Source: a virus
IMG/VR virus record: IMGVR_UViG_3300037189_018556
Location: 1-40,036 of that record
Reading direction: 5' to 3' (one strand)
Length of the DNA: 40,036 bases
Notes under the pieces: model-generated
Databases searched by the model: none
What the model saw: the letters and a program-made list of their open reading frames with translations, nothing else
Told to the model about the DNA's origin: nothing
Made by a program: the position numbers and the translations under genes
Shown here: piece after piece, positions 8,265 through 20,600 of the stretch
How the letters are laid out: every line of letters begins with the position of its first letter
Position numbering within the stretch: position 1 is the first letter of the stretch

Positions 8265-11200
8265 ATGGCTACAACATCAAGACAAACAGCGATTTTTGGC
8301 GTAGAAGACTGGAAACAAATCTATCAGGTCTATCAAGAAGCCGACTTCCAAAGTTACGATTTTGAAACTCTACGCAAAAGTTTCATAGATTATCTGCGCC
8401 TGTATTACCCAGAAACTTTCAACGACTACATTGAAAGTTCAGAATTCATTGCCTTGCTGGACGTCATGGCTTTTATGGGTCAAAGCCTGGCATTTAGAAC
8501 CGATTTAAACACCCGAGAAAACTACTTAGACACCGCCGAACGCAGAGACAGCGTGGTAAAATTGGCCAATTTGGTCAGCTATACACCTTTGCGCAATACC
8601 TGTGCATCGGGATATCTCAAAGTTTTTTCTGTGACTACCACTGAGAATATCATTGATTACAATGGCATCAATCTGGCCAATATCACCGTGAACTGGGCAG
8701 ATCCTACCAATGCCGACTGGCAAGAACAATTTATAACTATACTCAATGCCAGCCTGGTTAACACACAAAAATTTGGGCAACCATCCAGCAACAAAAGCAT
8801 CATGGGTGTTGACACACAAGAATATACCATAAATCTCATACCAGGCTATATTCCTGTGGTTCCGTTCACGGCCACCATTGACACAGTCAATATGCCTTTT
8901 GAAGTGGTCAATTCCACCACAGCCGGCGAAGATTATGTGTATGAACCACCTCCTCTGCCGGTGGGACAATTCAATATAATGTATCGCAATGACAAACAAG
9001 GTTTCCTCAGCAACAACACAGGTTTTTTCTTTTTGTTCAAACAGGGAGTATTGCAAAATCAAGACTTCAATTTGCCAGAAAAAATCATCAATCGTGCAGT
9101 CAACATCAACATAGAAGGCATCAACAATACCGACGTTTGGTTGTATAGATTAAACAACTTAGGCAACGTGGCCGGGTATTGGGAAAAGGTTCAGAGCGTA
9201 TACGCAGCTGCCGTGGAACAATTGGCTCCGGGCACCAGAGATATCTACAGTGTGACCAGTCGCACCAATGACCAAATCACATTGAATTTTGGAGATGGAA
9301 TTTTCAGCACCATACCAGTTGGAACCTTTAGGACCTATGTGCGTGCTTCAAATGGATTGAGCTATATCATTAATCCTGTCGAAATGCAGAGCGTGACTGT
9401 GCCCATCAACTATGTGAGCCGAACAGGTCAGATCGAAACCATCACGTTCACCTGCGGCATCACAGAGCCGGTGACCAATGCACAGGCACGCGAAACCATA
9501 CAAGAAATAAAACAACGTGCTCCTGCTCAATATTATACTCAAAATCGCATGGTCAATGGCGAGGACTACACCCAATTTCCTTTTACTCAATACAACAGTA
9601 TTTTAAAAAGCAGCGCTGTCAATCGTGCCAGCATAGGAACCAGTCGATATCTCGATTTGGTGGATGGCACAGGCAAGTATTCCAGCACAAATATTTTTGC
9701 CAGCGATGGTGCTATCTATCAAAATTTTGCACTGCCGGCATTTCAATTCAGTTGGTTGACTATCAATGACATCTCTGATGCTGTGATAAATCAGATCAAT
9801 CCTTTGTTGCTCAAGGCCGGTCTGCAACAATTTTATTTTGCCAACTACACACGCCCAGATTTGAGTGTGCTGAACTACAGTTGGAATCAGAGCACTGTGT
9901 TGGTCAATGAATGCACAGGGTATTTTCAAAATGCCGCACGCAATCCTCAGGCCATAGGCAATTATGCCAGCAACAATGCCAAATATATCACAGAAGGCAG
10001 CTTGGTAAAATTTGTTGCACCCACCGGCCGTTATTTTGATTCTGACAATCGTTTGGTTGTTGGGGTGCCAACACGGCCTGATGAAAAACTGACCATATGG
10101 GCCAGCCCCACAGCAGTCTATACATCCGGCACTGCAGAAGGACTTGGCAACTTGCCTTCCGGCGAAGGTCCAGTGGTCTTAAACAACTTTGTTCCCACAG
10201 GAGCCTTGCCCACACAGGTAATTCCTACATTTGTCACAGACATTCCTGTAAGTTTACAACAACAGATGGTGCAACAAATCTATCTCAATCAAAACTTTGG
10301 TCTGGGCTATGATAATCTCACTGCTACCTGGTATCTGATCACTTCAAACAATCTAGCTGTCAATGCCAGCTGGAATCAAACCTATGCTCAAAACACATCT
10401 GGATCCAATCTTGACGCTTCCTGGCTGATCCAGGCCACATTCAATGGATCTACCTACACAGTTGTATACAGATCTCTGAATTATTATTTTGGCAGCGTTC
10501 TACAGACCAGATTCTTCTTTTATACCGCCGATCCTATCTATGACAGTAGATCTGGAACTGTGATACGCGATTATGTAAACATCTTGAAAATCAACAGTAG
10601 ACCCGATGCCAGCGTGCCTTTGGGATCCGATACTGTGGTTACCATTATTGATCAGCCAGTCCTGAGTGATGGCTTGGTTGACGATTTCCAGGTGGAAGTC
10701 AGTTATACTCGAGCCCTAGGCGATGGAATTCCTATTAATCCAGATTTCTTTGATGAAATTGTAGCTCCTAATGTGAACAGCAATCAAAAATATGTCTATT
10801 TCCAACAAACAGTGGATTTTGACAATTTGCAACGCTATCTATTGATTGATGCAGGAATTGTCAACAGTGATTACCCTACCTTGGCCAGCATCCAAGCAGT
10901 CCAAACACAATACGAAGTTGGCCAAGTGTTTTATGCCTATCAAACACAGCTTTTTTATGTGTTAGGAGTTGATATCTTGGGTAATCCCACATTGACTCAA
11001 GATAATTCCTATCTGGCCAAAGTAGGACGTCAAGGTTTATATTTCCAATATCGACACAACAGTCCTCTGACCAGTCGCATTGATCCTGGAAGCACAAACA
11101 TCATTGATGTGTATTTGGTAACCAACGCCTACTACACTTCCTATATCAACTGGTTACAAGATACCACAGGCACAGTTTCCAAGCCCAGCGCACCTACATT

Positions 11201-11669
11201 GGATGATCTCAACACAGCTTATCAAGGTTTGCAAAATTACAAAATGATTTCAGACAACATGATTCTAAACAGTGTGTCTTTCCAACCATTGTTTGGTCAA
11301 AAGGCCGACCCAGCTTTGCGTGCCACTATCAAGGTCATACGGTCTGCCAACAGCACAGCCAGTGTCAGTGCTATAAAAAATCTTGTGGTGGCCAACATGA
11401 ATGCTTACTTTGATTTGGCCAATTGGAATTTTGGAGACACGTTTTATTTCAGCGAGCTGGCAGCCTACATACATCAAAACATAGGTGACGTGGTCAGCTC
11501 GGTGGTGTTGGTTCCTTTGAATCCACAGAAAAGTTTTGGTGATCTATACGAGATAAGATCGGCACCCAATCAGATTTTTGTAAATGGCGCCACAGTCAAT
11601 GATATAGAAGTTATCACTGCCTTGACCAGCACGAATCTACAAACTGCACCTGGTAGTGGAGTAATCTAA
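8265..11669 (+). CDS. 6: Baseplate wedge protein gp6-like
   Basis: This is a 1134-aa protein. The N-terminal ~100 residues carry the gp6 hallmark: FIDYLRLYYPETFNDYIESS, then FIALLDVMAFMGQSLAFR, DLNTRENYLDTAERRDSV and KLANLVSYTPL. gp6 forms the iris-like wedge ring of T4 baseplates (gpJ relative in simpler myophages). T4 gp6 is 660 aa, so this one is much longer. The extra length lies in the middle and C-terminal half, beta-rich and without recognisable enzymatic motifs. ERRDSV-type helices are followed by an INFGDG-like loop (LNFGDGIFSTIPVGTF, ~residues 343-358), another gp6/gpJ trait. It begins 45 nt after gp25 and its stop overlaps the start of the giant gene (TAATG). Family assignment is firm. 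Confidence 0.92.
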   Translation: MATTSRQTAIFGVEDWKQIYQVYQEADFQSYDFETLRKSFIDYLRLYYPETFNDYIESSEFIALLDVMAFMGQSLAFRTDLNTRENYLDTAERRDSVVKLANLVSYTPLRNTCASGYLKVFSVTTTENIIDYNGINLANITVNWADPTNADWQEQFITILNASLVNTQKFGQPSSNKSIMGVDTQEYTINLIPGYIPVVPFTATIDTVNMPFEVVNSTTAGEDYVYEPPPLPVGQFNIMYRNDKQGFLSNNTGFFFLFKQGVLQNQDFNLPEKIINRAVNINIEGINNTDVWLYRLNNLGNVAGYWEKVQSVYAAAVEQLAPGTRDIYSVTSRTNDQITLNFGDGIFSTIPVGTFRTYVRASNGLSYIINPVEMQSVTVPINYVSRTGQIETITFTCGITEPVTNAQARETIQEIKQRAPAQYYTQNRMVNGEDYTQFPFTQYNSILKSSAVNRASIGTSRYLDLVDGTGKYSSTNIFASDGAIYQNFALPAFQFSWLTINDISDAVINQINPLLLKAGLQQFYFANYTRPDLSVLNYSWNQSTVLVNECTGYFQNAARNPQAIGNYASNNAKYITEGSLVKFVAPTGRYFDSDNRLVVGVPTRPDEKLTIWASPTAVYTSGTAEGLGNLPSGEGPVVLNNFVPTGALPTQVIPTFVTDIPVSLQQQMVQQIYLNQNFGLGYDNLTATWYLITSNNLAVNASWNQTYAQNTSGSNLDASWLIQATFNGSTYTVVYRSLNYYFGSVLQTRFFFYTADPIYDSRSGTVIRDYVNILKINSRPDASVPLGSDTVVTIIDQPVLSDGLVDDFQVEVSYTRALGDGIPINPDFFDEIVAPNVNSNQKYVYFQQTVDFDNLQRYLLIDAGIVNSDYPTLASIQAVQTQYEVGQVFYAYQTQLFYVLGVDILGNPTLTQDNSYLAKVGRQGLYFQYRHNSPLTSRIDPGSTNIIDVYLVTNAYYTSYINWLQDTTGTVSKPSAPTLDDLNTAYQGLQNYKMISDNMILNSVSFQPLFGQKADPALRATIKVIRSANSTASVSAIKNLVVANMNAYFDLANWNFGDTFYFSELAAYIHQNIGDVVSSVVLVPLNPQKSFGDLYEIRSAPNQIFVNGATVNDIEVITALTSTNLQTAPGSGVI

Positions 11670-14600
11670 TGGCCAAGCAAGTGCGCAGTGTAGAATTCTT
11701 ACCAGAAATTTTTCAAACTCCCATCAATGAGCAGTTTTTGTCAGCCACCCTGGATCAGTTGATCCAAAATCCAAGATTCACACAATCGCAAGGATTTATT
11801 GGTCGGCGAGTTGGCCCCGGAGTCAATGCCAACGACAATTATGTTGTTGAACCTACCAAAACAAGAACGGACTATCAACTTGAGCCCGGAGTGGTCCAGG
11901 TTGATCCAAAAGATTTTCATCGGGTGGTTGATGCCATAACTTATCCGGGAATCACAGATGCTTTGCAAATGCAAGGTTCTTATGTTGACAATGCTCAACG
12001 ACTCTACACTAGTGATTATTACGCCTGGGATCCATTTGTTGATTTTGATAAATTGATCAACTATGCACAATATTTTTGGTTACCTGGAGGACCGCTGGCG
12101 GTAGACGTAAGTGCCACTGGCATACCATCGACCGACAGTTTTGATGTGACCAGAGAAAATGGTGTGTATACTTTTTCCGGAGTAAGTGGCAACAATCCAA
12201 TATTGACTCTGGTTCGCGGCGGCAGCTACACTTTCAATGTAGCCCAAAACGACAAGGAAACAGTCAACTTTAGAGTGACCAACAACGGAACCAGTAGTTG
12301 GAACATAGACTATCAGCCAAACCCCACTCTTACTTTGGTGCGCGGCAATACCTATGTTTTCAACCTCAGTCAGACATTTGATTGGTCTTTCTACATTAAA
12401 ACACAGATCAGTCTTGGCACTACCAACATATATTCCAACGGTGTTTTCAACAATGGTGGTGCGCAGGGGCTTGTTACTTTTACTGTGCCACAAGATGCGC
12501 CTGATACCTTGTATTATTGCAATGATGTGCAAATAAATTTACAAGGCCAAATCAATATTGTGGATGGCACTCCTGGCAATGGCCCTGGATTCTGGATACA
12601 GACAGACCCTGGAGTAAGTGGACGTATTCCAGCCACTCCAAACATCAGTGGTCGAGATGTATTGGGAGTCGTCAACAATGGCGAGGATCTTGGAACAGTG
12701 ACTTTTGATGTGCCTTTGTCAACGGCACAAAATTTTTATTATGACCTGCCCAGCATAGGTTCTGTGGATTTGATAACTGACCTTCAATTTGATCAAATCA
12801 ACAATCAATTCGTCGACAACTTTTTCACACAATATCCCAACGGCATAGACGGTATTACCAATCTCAACGGTAGAACCATTGTGTTTATGAATCAAGGCAC
12901 AGATCCTGTCACCGGCGGCTGGCAACAAACAACATTTTTTGATCCGTTGCCGGCAGGCGATCCTCCAGGGCCCGGTGGCTTTGATTCTGTGACCTTTGAT
13001 CAGACAACCCCTATCACTGATCCAGCGGTGCAATACAGTGTTTGGCAGATACAGTATGAAATAGCTGCCGGTGGTGGGGTCTATATGAGCCTCAAAAGTA
13101 TTTTGCAAGTTGACGCTCTCAACAAGTTTTCAATAGCATTTGGCGATCAGTGGAGCAACACCGGATGGTACAAAAATGAATCTGGTTTCTTTGAACAGAT
13201 TCCATTGTTGACAGCAATCAAAAATATTTTATGGTATCAGGATGGAACTGACCCAGAAATTTTTGGTCAGATACGTATCATTGATCAAACCCAGGCCGAC
13301 ACACTCAATGTCGAAGAAATCATAGGTCAAAAAAACTATGTGAGCCCCAACGGAGTGACTTTTACCAACGGACTCAAAGTAATATTTAGAGGCGATGTTT
13401 TTCCAACTCAATATAAGAATAAATCTTACTATGTTCAAGGTGTCGGAACTGCCATACAGTTGTTGCCCACTTCTGATTACATAACTCCAGAAACTTACAC
13501 TAAAAGTGCGTCAATACCCTACGATACCACGCCCTATGATTTGGGCAATTATGATGCCAGTTTGAATCAACCCTTGACGCCTGATTACATAACCATATCG
13601 CGAGATTCGCCGGATCTAAATCCATGGTCGCGCAGCAATCGATGGTTCCATATCGACGTTATCACAGCATCTGCTTTGTATAACAATACCCAACCAGTAA
13701 TAGACAATCAACTCAGAGCCAAAAGACCTATTTTGGAATTCCGTGGTGGCACCAGGTTATTCAATTTTGGAACACAAAGCAAACAGCCTGTTGACATCAT
13801 TGATTTTCGACAAACTGACGCATTAAGTGTGGTCAATGGCAGCACCGGTTACAGCACCGATGGTTACACAGTGCTGGACGGCACCAGGATTATATTTGCA
13901 GCAGATCTAGATGCAGATGTCCGTAAAACCATATACGAAGTGCGGTTCGTAACACCAGATTCAGTTCCGCCTTTGATAACTCAACCCATTATTGCACTGA
14001 TACCAGTCACTGATGGCACAGCCTTGGTCGATCAAAATGTTGTGGTTCTCAGTGGCCTGATAGAACAAGGACTCACATACAGATATGACGGTGTAGATTG
14101 GATCAAAACTCAACAAAAAAACAATGTCAATCAACCTCCATTGTTTGACATCTATGATAGAAATGGTGTGAGTTTTGGCAACAGAGCGATTTATCCCAGC
14201 ACGGATTTTGCAGGTAGCCCCTTGTTTAGTTACGCCATTGGAGATGCTGTACCAGATATCGTATTGGGATTCCCCCTCACTTATCTGAGTCTCAGCAACA
14301 TAGGGGACATAGTATTTGACAACAATTTTTACAAGGATTCTTTCAACTACACTGTAGAAGGAACAGGACTGACTGTGCCTCTTAGCACAGGTTTTGTGCG
14401 TCAATATCGTGACCGGGTTGATTTTGTAAGAGAGATAGGTTGGCAAACGGCTGTGACCTCTAGCTTGGTGCGGCAACAATTTCAGTTCAGCTACGACGGT
14501 GGTCCTTTGTTGCTGGATGTTGCTGTAAATGACAATAACACAGTGCCAGCCATACAGATTTTTATCAATGGAGAATTCCAGGAGTCCTATAATTATCAAT

Positions 14601-17600
14601 ATACAGTAGGCACCGACACTACCACTATCAATCTCTTGACCACTTATGTGCCCGGTGATCAGATCATTGTGGCAGTGTTGAGCGATCAGATAAGTCAACA
14701 AGGATTTTATCAGGTTCCTATCAATCTCCAAAACAATCCTCTCAACGAAAACAGCCAGCAATTCAGCCTGGGCACCATACGCAATCATTATGTTACCATA
14801 GCCCAAAATCTTATTGATTTGTCCGGACCTCCCATTGGCCCCAACAACGTGAGAGACCTGGGCAATGTGATACCTTATGGCTTGCAAATATTACAGCAAA
14901 GTTCGCCTTTGACTTTGACTGGATATTTCATGCGAGATCCCAACTATAACATTTTTGGTGCCTTGCAATACAACAGTTCTGAATATATCAAATTCAAAAC
15001 ACAATTATTAAACACGGTGACCACATTTGGCATAGCTGACTACGATAATTGGACCGTGTCCCGCCTGCTGGATGAATCAATATCACAGATCAATCTTGGC
15101 AAAACCAGCGTAAATCCATTTTACTGGAGTGATATGTTGCCTACGAGTCCAACATTCACTTCCAATTCATATGTAATCAATCCTGTTACCACAAGAACAT
15201 TCAATCTCACACAAACTTACAGTTATACCGAATCAAACTACCAAGGATTGTGTGTTTACATAGACAATGTTCTTCTGACACGAGATACAGATTATGTTGT
15301 GTCAACTGAAGGACCCACATTGACCATTGAACCGCAGGTGCCTTTTGCTGTCGGGTCTACCGTGACAATCAATGAATATACCAGCACCGTGGGAAATTTT
15401 GTCCCCAACACACCTACCAAACTGGGTTTGTATCCCAAATATCAACCAAAGATATTTTATGACACAAATTATGTGAATCCAACTTTGGTTATTCAAGGAC
15501 ATGATGGATCTATTACCACAGCATTTGGTGACATCAGAGATCGGGTGTTGTTGGAATTTGAGACCAGAATTTATAACAATTTAAAAAATGATGGTAACCC
15601 ACCGCCTTTGGTAGCTGAAGATGTTATTCCAGGATTTTTCCGCACTACCGATTACAATCAACAAGAAATAAATCAGATATTGGGCGAACAATTTCTGGCC
15701 TGGGTAGGAGCCAACAAACTGGATTATACGCAACAAACTTATCTGGCCAACAATGAATTTACCTACAACTACAGTCAGGCCGGTAATAGAATCAATAATC
15801 AGCCACTGTTGGGAGCCTGGCGTGGCATATATCGTTATTTCTATGACACCACTTCGCCAAATACCACACCTTGGGAAATGTTGGGTTTAAGCGAAGAACC
15901 AAGCTGGTGGGCAGATCGCTATGGTCCAGTGCCTTACACCAGTGACAACTTGGTGCTTTGGGGTGATCTTGAACAGGGATTGGTGGCTGACCCGGTAGCT
16001 CCTTATGTGATTCCAAAATATCGTAGACCTGGACTCACACAAGTTATTCCTGTGGACAATCAAGGAAATCTTTTGCCTCCGTTGCAGAGTGTGGTAGGTC
16101 CATACGATCCTCAGGGATTTGTTGCCAGTTGGAAAGTGGGAGACGGTGGACCGGTAGAAGCTTCGTGGTGGTCAAGTTCCAGCTATCCTTTTGCAGTCAT
16201 GCGCTTGCTGATATTGACAAGACCAGCAGAATTTTTCAGTCTGTTTGCAGACAGAGATTTGTACAAATACAGTCCTGAGTTTGACCAATATCTTTATGAT
16301 GGTCGTGGTCGCATACAACCCAAGCAGATAGAAGTTTATGGCAACGGAATCAGCAAGGCCAGTTATATTGACTGGATAGTTGATTACAATCAGCAACTAG
16401 GAATAGACAGCACCGATGCTTTGACCACAGACTTAGACAACATAGATGTGCGTTTGTGCTATAGATTCGCCTCGTTTGTGGCCGAATCAAATCTAGCGGT
16501 TTATCTAGAAAAAGGCAGCGCTCAAAGTCAAAACACCAGTTTGCTGGTGCCGCCCGAAAGCTTCAATCTGTTGCTGTATAAAAATCAACCTTTCAATCGT
16601 TTAGATTACAGTGCGGTCATTGTAGAGGTAGTTGAAGACGGTTACAGCGTATATGGTTACAGTGCTATCAACCCTTATTTTTCTATATTGACCAGCCAGG
16701 TAGCAGGATCCAGCCAAACTTTGACAGCCGGCAATGTCACTGTCACTGTTCCTAGTTCTTATACCAACAAGGTCGCACAGATACCGTATGGTTATACATT
16801 TGCAAATCTTACCGGTGTAGTGGACTTTTTGTTGAGTTATGGACAGTTTTTGGCAAGCCAAGGATTGTCATTCACAGTGCAAGAAAATGGATACACCTTG
16901 AACTGGATACAGATGGCCCAGGAATTCTTGTATTTTGCCAATCAAGGATGGGCACCAGGCACTATAATCAATCTCAATCCATCGGCCACGCAAATAACAT
17001 CTTTCCGTCCTGGTGCAGTGGTAGATTCCATAGTGACTTATACACCAGAGAATCTACTGCTGGATCAAAATCGCAAGGCTTTTGACTCGAGAGATTTGAT
17101 TATACGTCGCCAAGGCAATGTGTTTTCCTTGAATCCCGATCCGGCCGGCAGTCAAACCATCAGTTATTTGCAACTAAAATATACCGATTATGAAAACATG
17201 ATGGTGTTGGACAATCGCACCATTTTTAATGACTTGATCTATGACACCATCACAGCAGAAAGACAAAATCGTCTCAGACTCATGGCCAGTGTCAGCACCG
17301 GTTGGAACGGAGTGCTTAATGCTCAAGGATTCATACTCAACCAAGACAATGTGGTTGATTGGCAGACCAATACCAAGTATACCAAGGGTGACATGGTTTT
17401 ATACAAAAACAGTTACTGGCAGGCCATTGACATCATACAACCCAAGGCAAAATTTGAATATGGTGACTGGTATAAGAGCAACTATGACCTAATAGAACAG
17501 GGGCTTTTACAAAATTTGGCAACCAAGGCTGAACAACTTGCCAACAGTTATAACACTCAGACTGCCAATTTAAACAACGACAACGATCTTTTGGCCTATG

Positions 17601-20600
17601 GATTGATCGGATTTAGGCCAAGACAATACATGACTGATCTGGATCTTAGCAGTTCCAGCCAGGTCATGATTTATCAACAGTTTATTAAGACCAAAGGAAC
17701 CACACAGGCCACCGATCTGTTTACCAAAGTAAACTTCAACAAAGAAATCGGCGAATACAATATTTTTGAAAACTGGGGTATATTGGTTGGAACGTATGGA
17801 GCCAATGCCAATCGCAGTTGGTTTGACATAGCATTGAATGAAGCTTTGCTAAACGGAAATCCCAGCACAGTGCAGATAATCCAACCAGGACAATCCAGCG
17901 TGGCCAATCAAACTATTCTGCTCGAAGATCTCTGGGCCGAAAGTTATGTTACCCCCTCCACAGACATACTACCTACTACCTACGTGACCAATTCTGATAG
18001 TGCGTTGCCATCGGCTGGATACGTCAATATCAATGATGTTGACATCACGGTTTTCAATCTCAATAATCCTAGTGCTATTGCCAGAGACATTGGAACCATA
18101 GGCAATGGCACAAGTATCTGGGTTGCACAAATCAATGGATATGATTGGGCAATATATCGTTGTGCCCAGGTTCCAGGACGTCTTATCAGACTGACTGACA
18201 ACTTAAATGGAACCAGTCAAGCACAATTTTCACAAACCACTAATCTTGAACGCGGTGATTTGATAATTGTAAGGTATTTTGATTCGGCAGTAGATGGTGT
18301 TTATCGAGTGATCAGTGTGCCGGCTATAGATACTGTGGTCATTGAGTATGCATTTACCAATTCAAATCAAACTTCGATCAGCGGCACAGGGTTGGTGTAT
18401 TATCTGCAGTCTATGAGAGTCGCCCAGGCCAGCGATGTGGCCGAGCTGTCTTATGCCAACGACTTGCTACCTGGAGCCCGAGTGTGGGTAGACAATGACG
18501 GGTCGGGACACTGGCAGGTCATTGAAAAACAAAGTCCGTTTGAAGAATTACAACAAATACAGCCCGAAAATCTCGATCCCAATTCGTATTTTGGTTCCAG
18601 CGTGTCGCAGAGCAATGATAATTACTCCTTGCTGGTAGGTGCTCCAAACACTTTATCTGGCACAGGAGCTGTTTACAGCTATTTTGTCGATCAAGACAAT
18701 CAATTTGCTCAAAGTTTGGTATTGACTCTGACAGCCCCAGGCACGCAGGGATTTGGCAACAGTGTTGACTTTGGCAATAGATCTTGGGCCATGGCCGGAG
18801 CCAGTGCCAGCAACTCAGCTGCAGGTTATGCGGTAATACTTTATCAGCAACCAGGAAGTCAGGCATTTGTTCAGACACAATTGCTGACCGCACCAGATCT
18901 TGATTTCTCGGCCATTGGGTTTGGTGCATCTGTGATTGTGTCAGATGATGAGCGCATGGCCTACGTGGGGGCGCCCGACGGTAATCGGGTATATGCTTAT
19001 GGAAGAGTTGACATACCCACTCAAATTATAACTTATGTTGCTAATGGCGTCACAGCAACTTTTACTTACAACACGCAGATAGCCATCAATTCGGCACAGC
19101 CAGAACAGTTGGTAGTGTTGGTCAATAATTTGGAATGTGTTTATCTCCGAGATTATACCATTTCTGGAACTTTGGTGCAACTGACTTTTGTTCCTGTTGC
19201 AGGGCAACGAGTGATCATAGCTCGTAAACAAGTTGCGCAACTGGATTTTGCCATATATTTTGGTGTCACACAAGATTTTGCTTCTGGATCTGGCACTGGT
19301 GCTGTGTTCACAGTGAGCAATACACGAGGACAATACAGTGTCTCGATCACATCACCGGGTATCAACTACAACATCGGTGACACACTGACTGTATCCTACA
19401 CGCAGATTGATCCGTCTGGCAGCGTGGCCAATGATCTAACAATCACGGTGACCGAAGTTACATCTGGAGGCATCACTGATTTTACTATTTCTGGATTTGG
19501 TGTCAGCAACACTGCTGTGTTTTCTTTGGCACAATTTCTTTACACTGCCACCAGCATTGATGCATTCACTTTGTCTGTGAACGGAGTGTTGCAACGTCCC
19601 AACATTGACTACATTTTCAGTTATCCTAATGTGACTTTTTTAAATGTTCCTCCTGCCGGCGCTATCATAGGAGCCACTGCTGGGACCTATTGGCAATACA
19701 TTGACACCATCACTGTTTCGGGCGTGGACATCAATGCCAAATTTGGCGCCAGCATAACCACTGATCAAAATGGTCGACAAGTGTTAATTGGAGCACCTTT
19801 TGATACAGCCTTGGACTCTCAAGGTAGTCCGGTGGTCTATGCCGGAGCGGTCTATGCCATAGATCGTGGAGTGATCAAATATATTGTTGACAATCCTGGT
19901 CAACTGACCTATGCTATTCCAGGATCATTTGTAGAACCCATACAAGTAACCTTGAACAATCAATATCTCACCAATACCGACCAATATATCAATGGGCAGT
20001 ATTCAGTTGTTGGATCAAATATTGTTCTCAACACTGGACTGACTTTGAACATAGGGGACAGTATAGAAATTGAAACCAATCAGTTCCAACTTGTGCAAAA
20101 AATAACAGCCAATACTGTCATAGACGAGTCTGAATTTGGGTATGCCTTGGACATCTGCTCCAACAATTGCAGTGTATACATAGGAGCTCCCTTGGACAGC
20201 TATGTCAGCCAGGTGCATCAATCGGGCATGGTGCAACGACAAGTGAATCAATCCAGAGTCTATGGAATTATAACCACCACCGCGGCCAACCCCGCCCTGG
20301 TGCCTCAAAACACCATACGCATCAATGACATGGAGGTGTCGGTCCCGGCCGAACCCAACAACACTGTGGCCGGGCTGGTCGGAGCAATTAATTCAGCACA
20401 GATACCCAATGTGGTAGCGTCTTTGGTCCCCAATGTGATCTTGCAAGGCACAGGTTCCCGACAAGTTTTTGATATTGGAAATATCTATTCTACGGCATCT
20501 TCTTACACGCCGATTGTGTATGTCAACAATGTTTTACAGATATTAAACATTGATTACACCTATAACAATTCAACTCAACAGATATCTTTTGTGTCGGCCC

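Noticed and set aside
13961-14887. Long minus-strand frame (308 codons) inside the giant gene
   Set aside because: It lies wholly opposite a clearly coding + strand gene, and its translation is low in recognisable motifs. It is most likely a shadow of codon bias. The same applies to 3035-3829 (minus) and other antisense frames.
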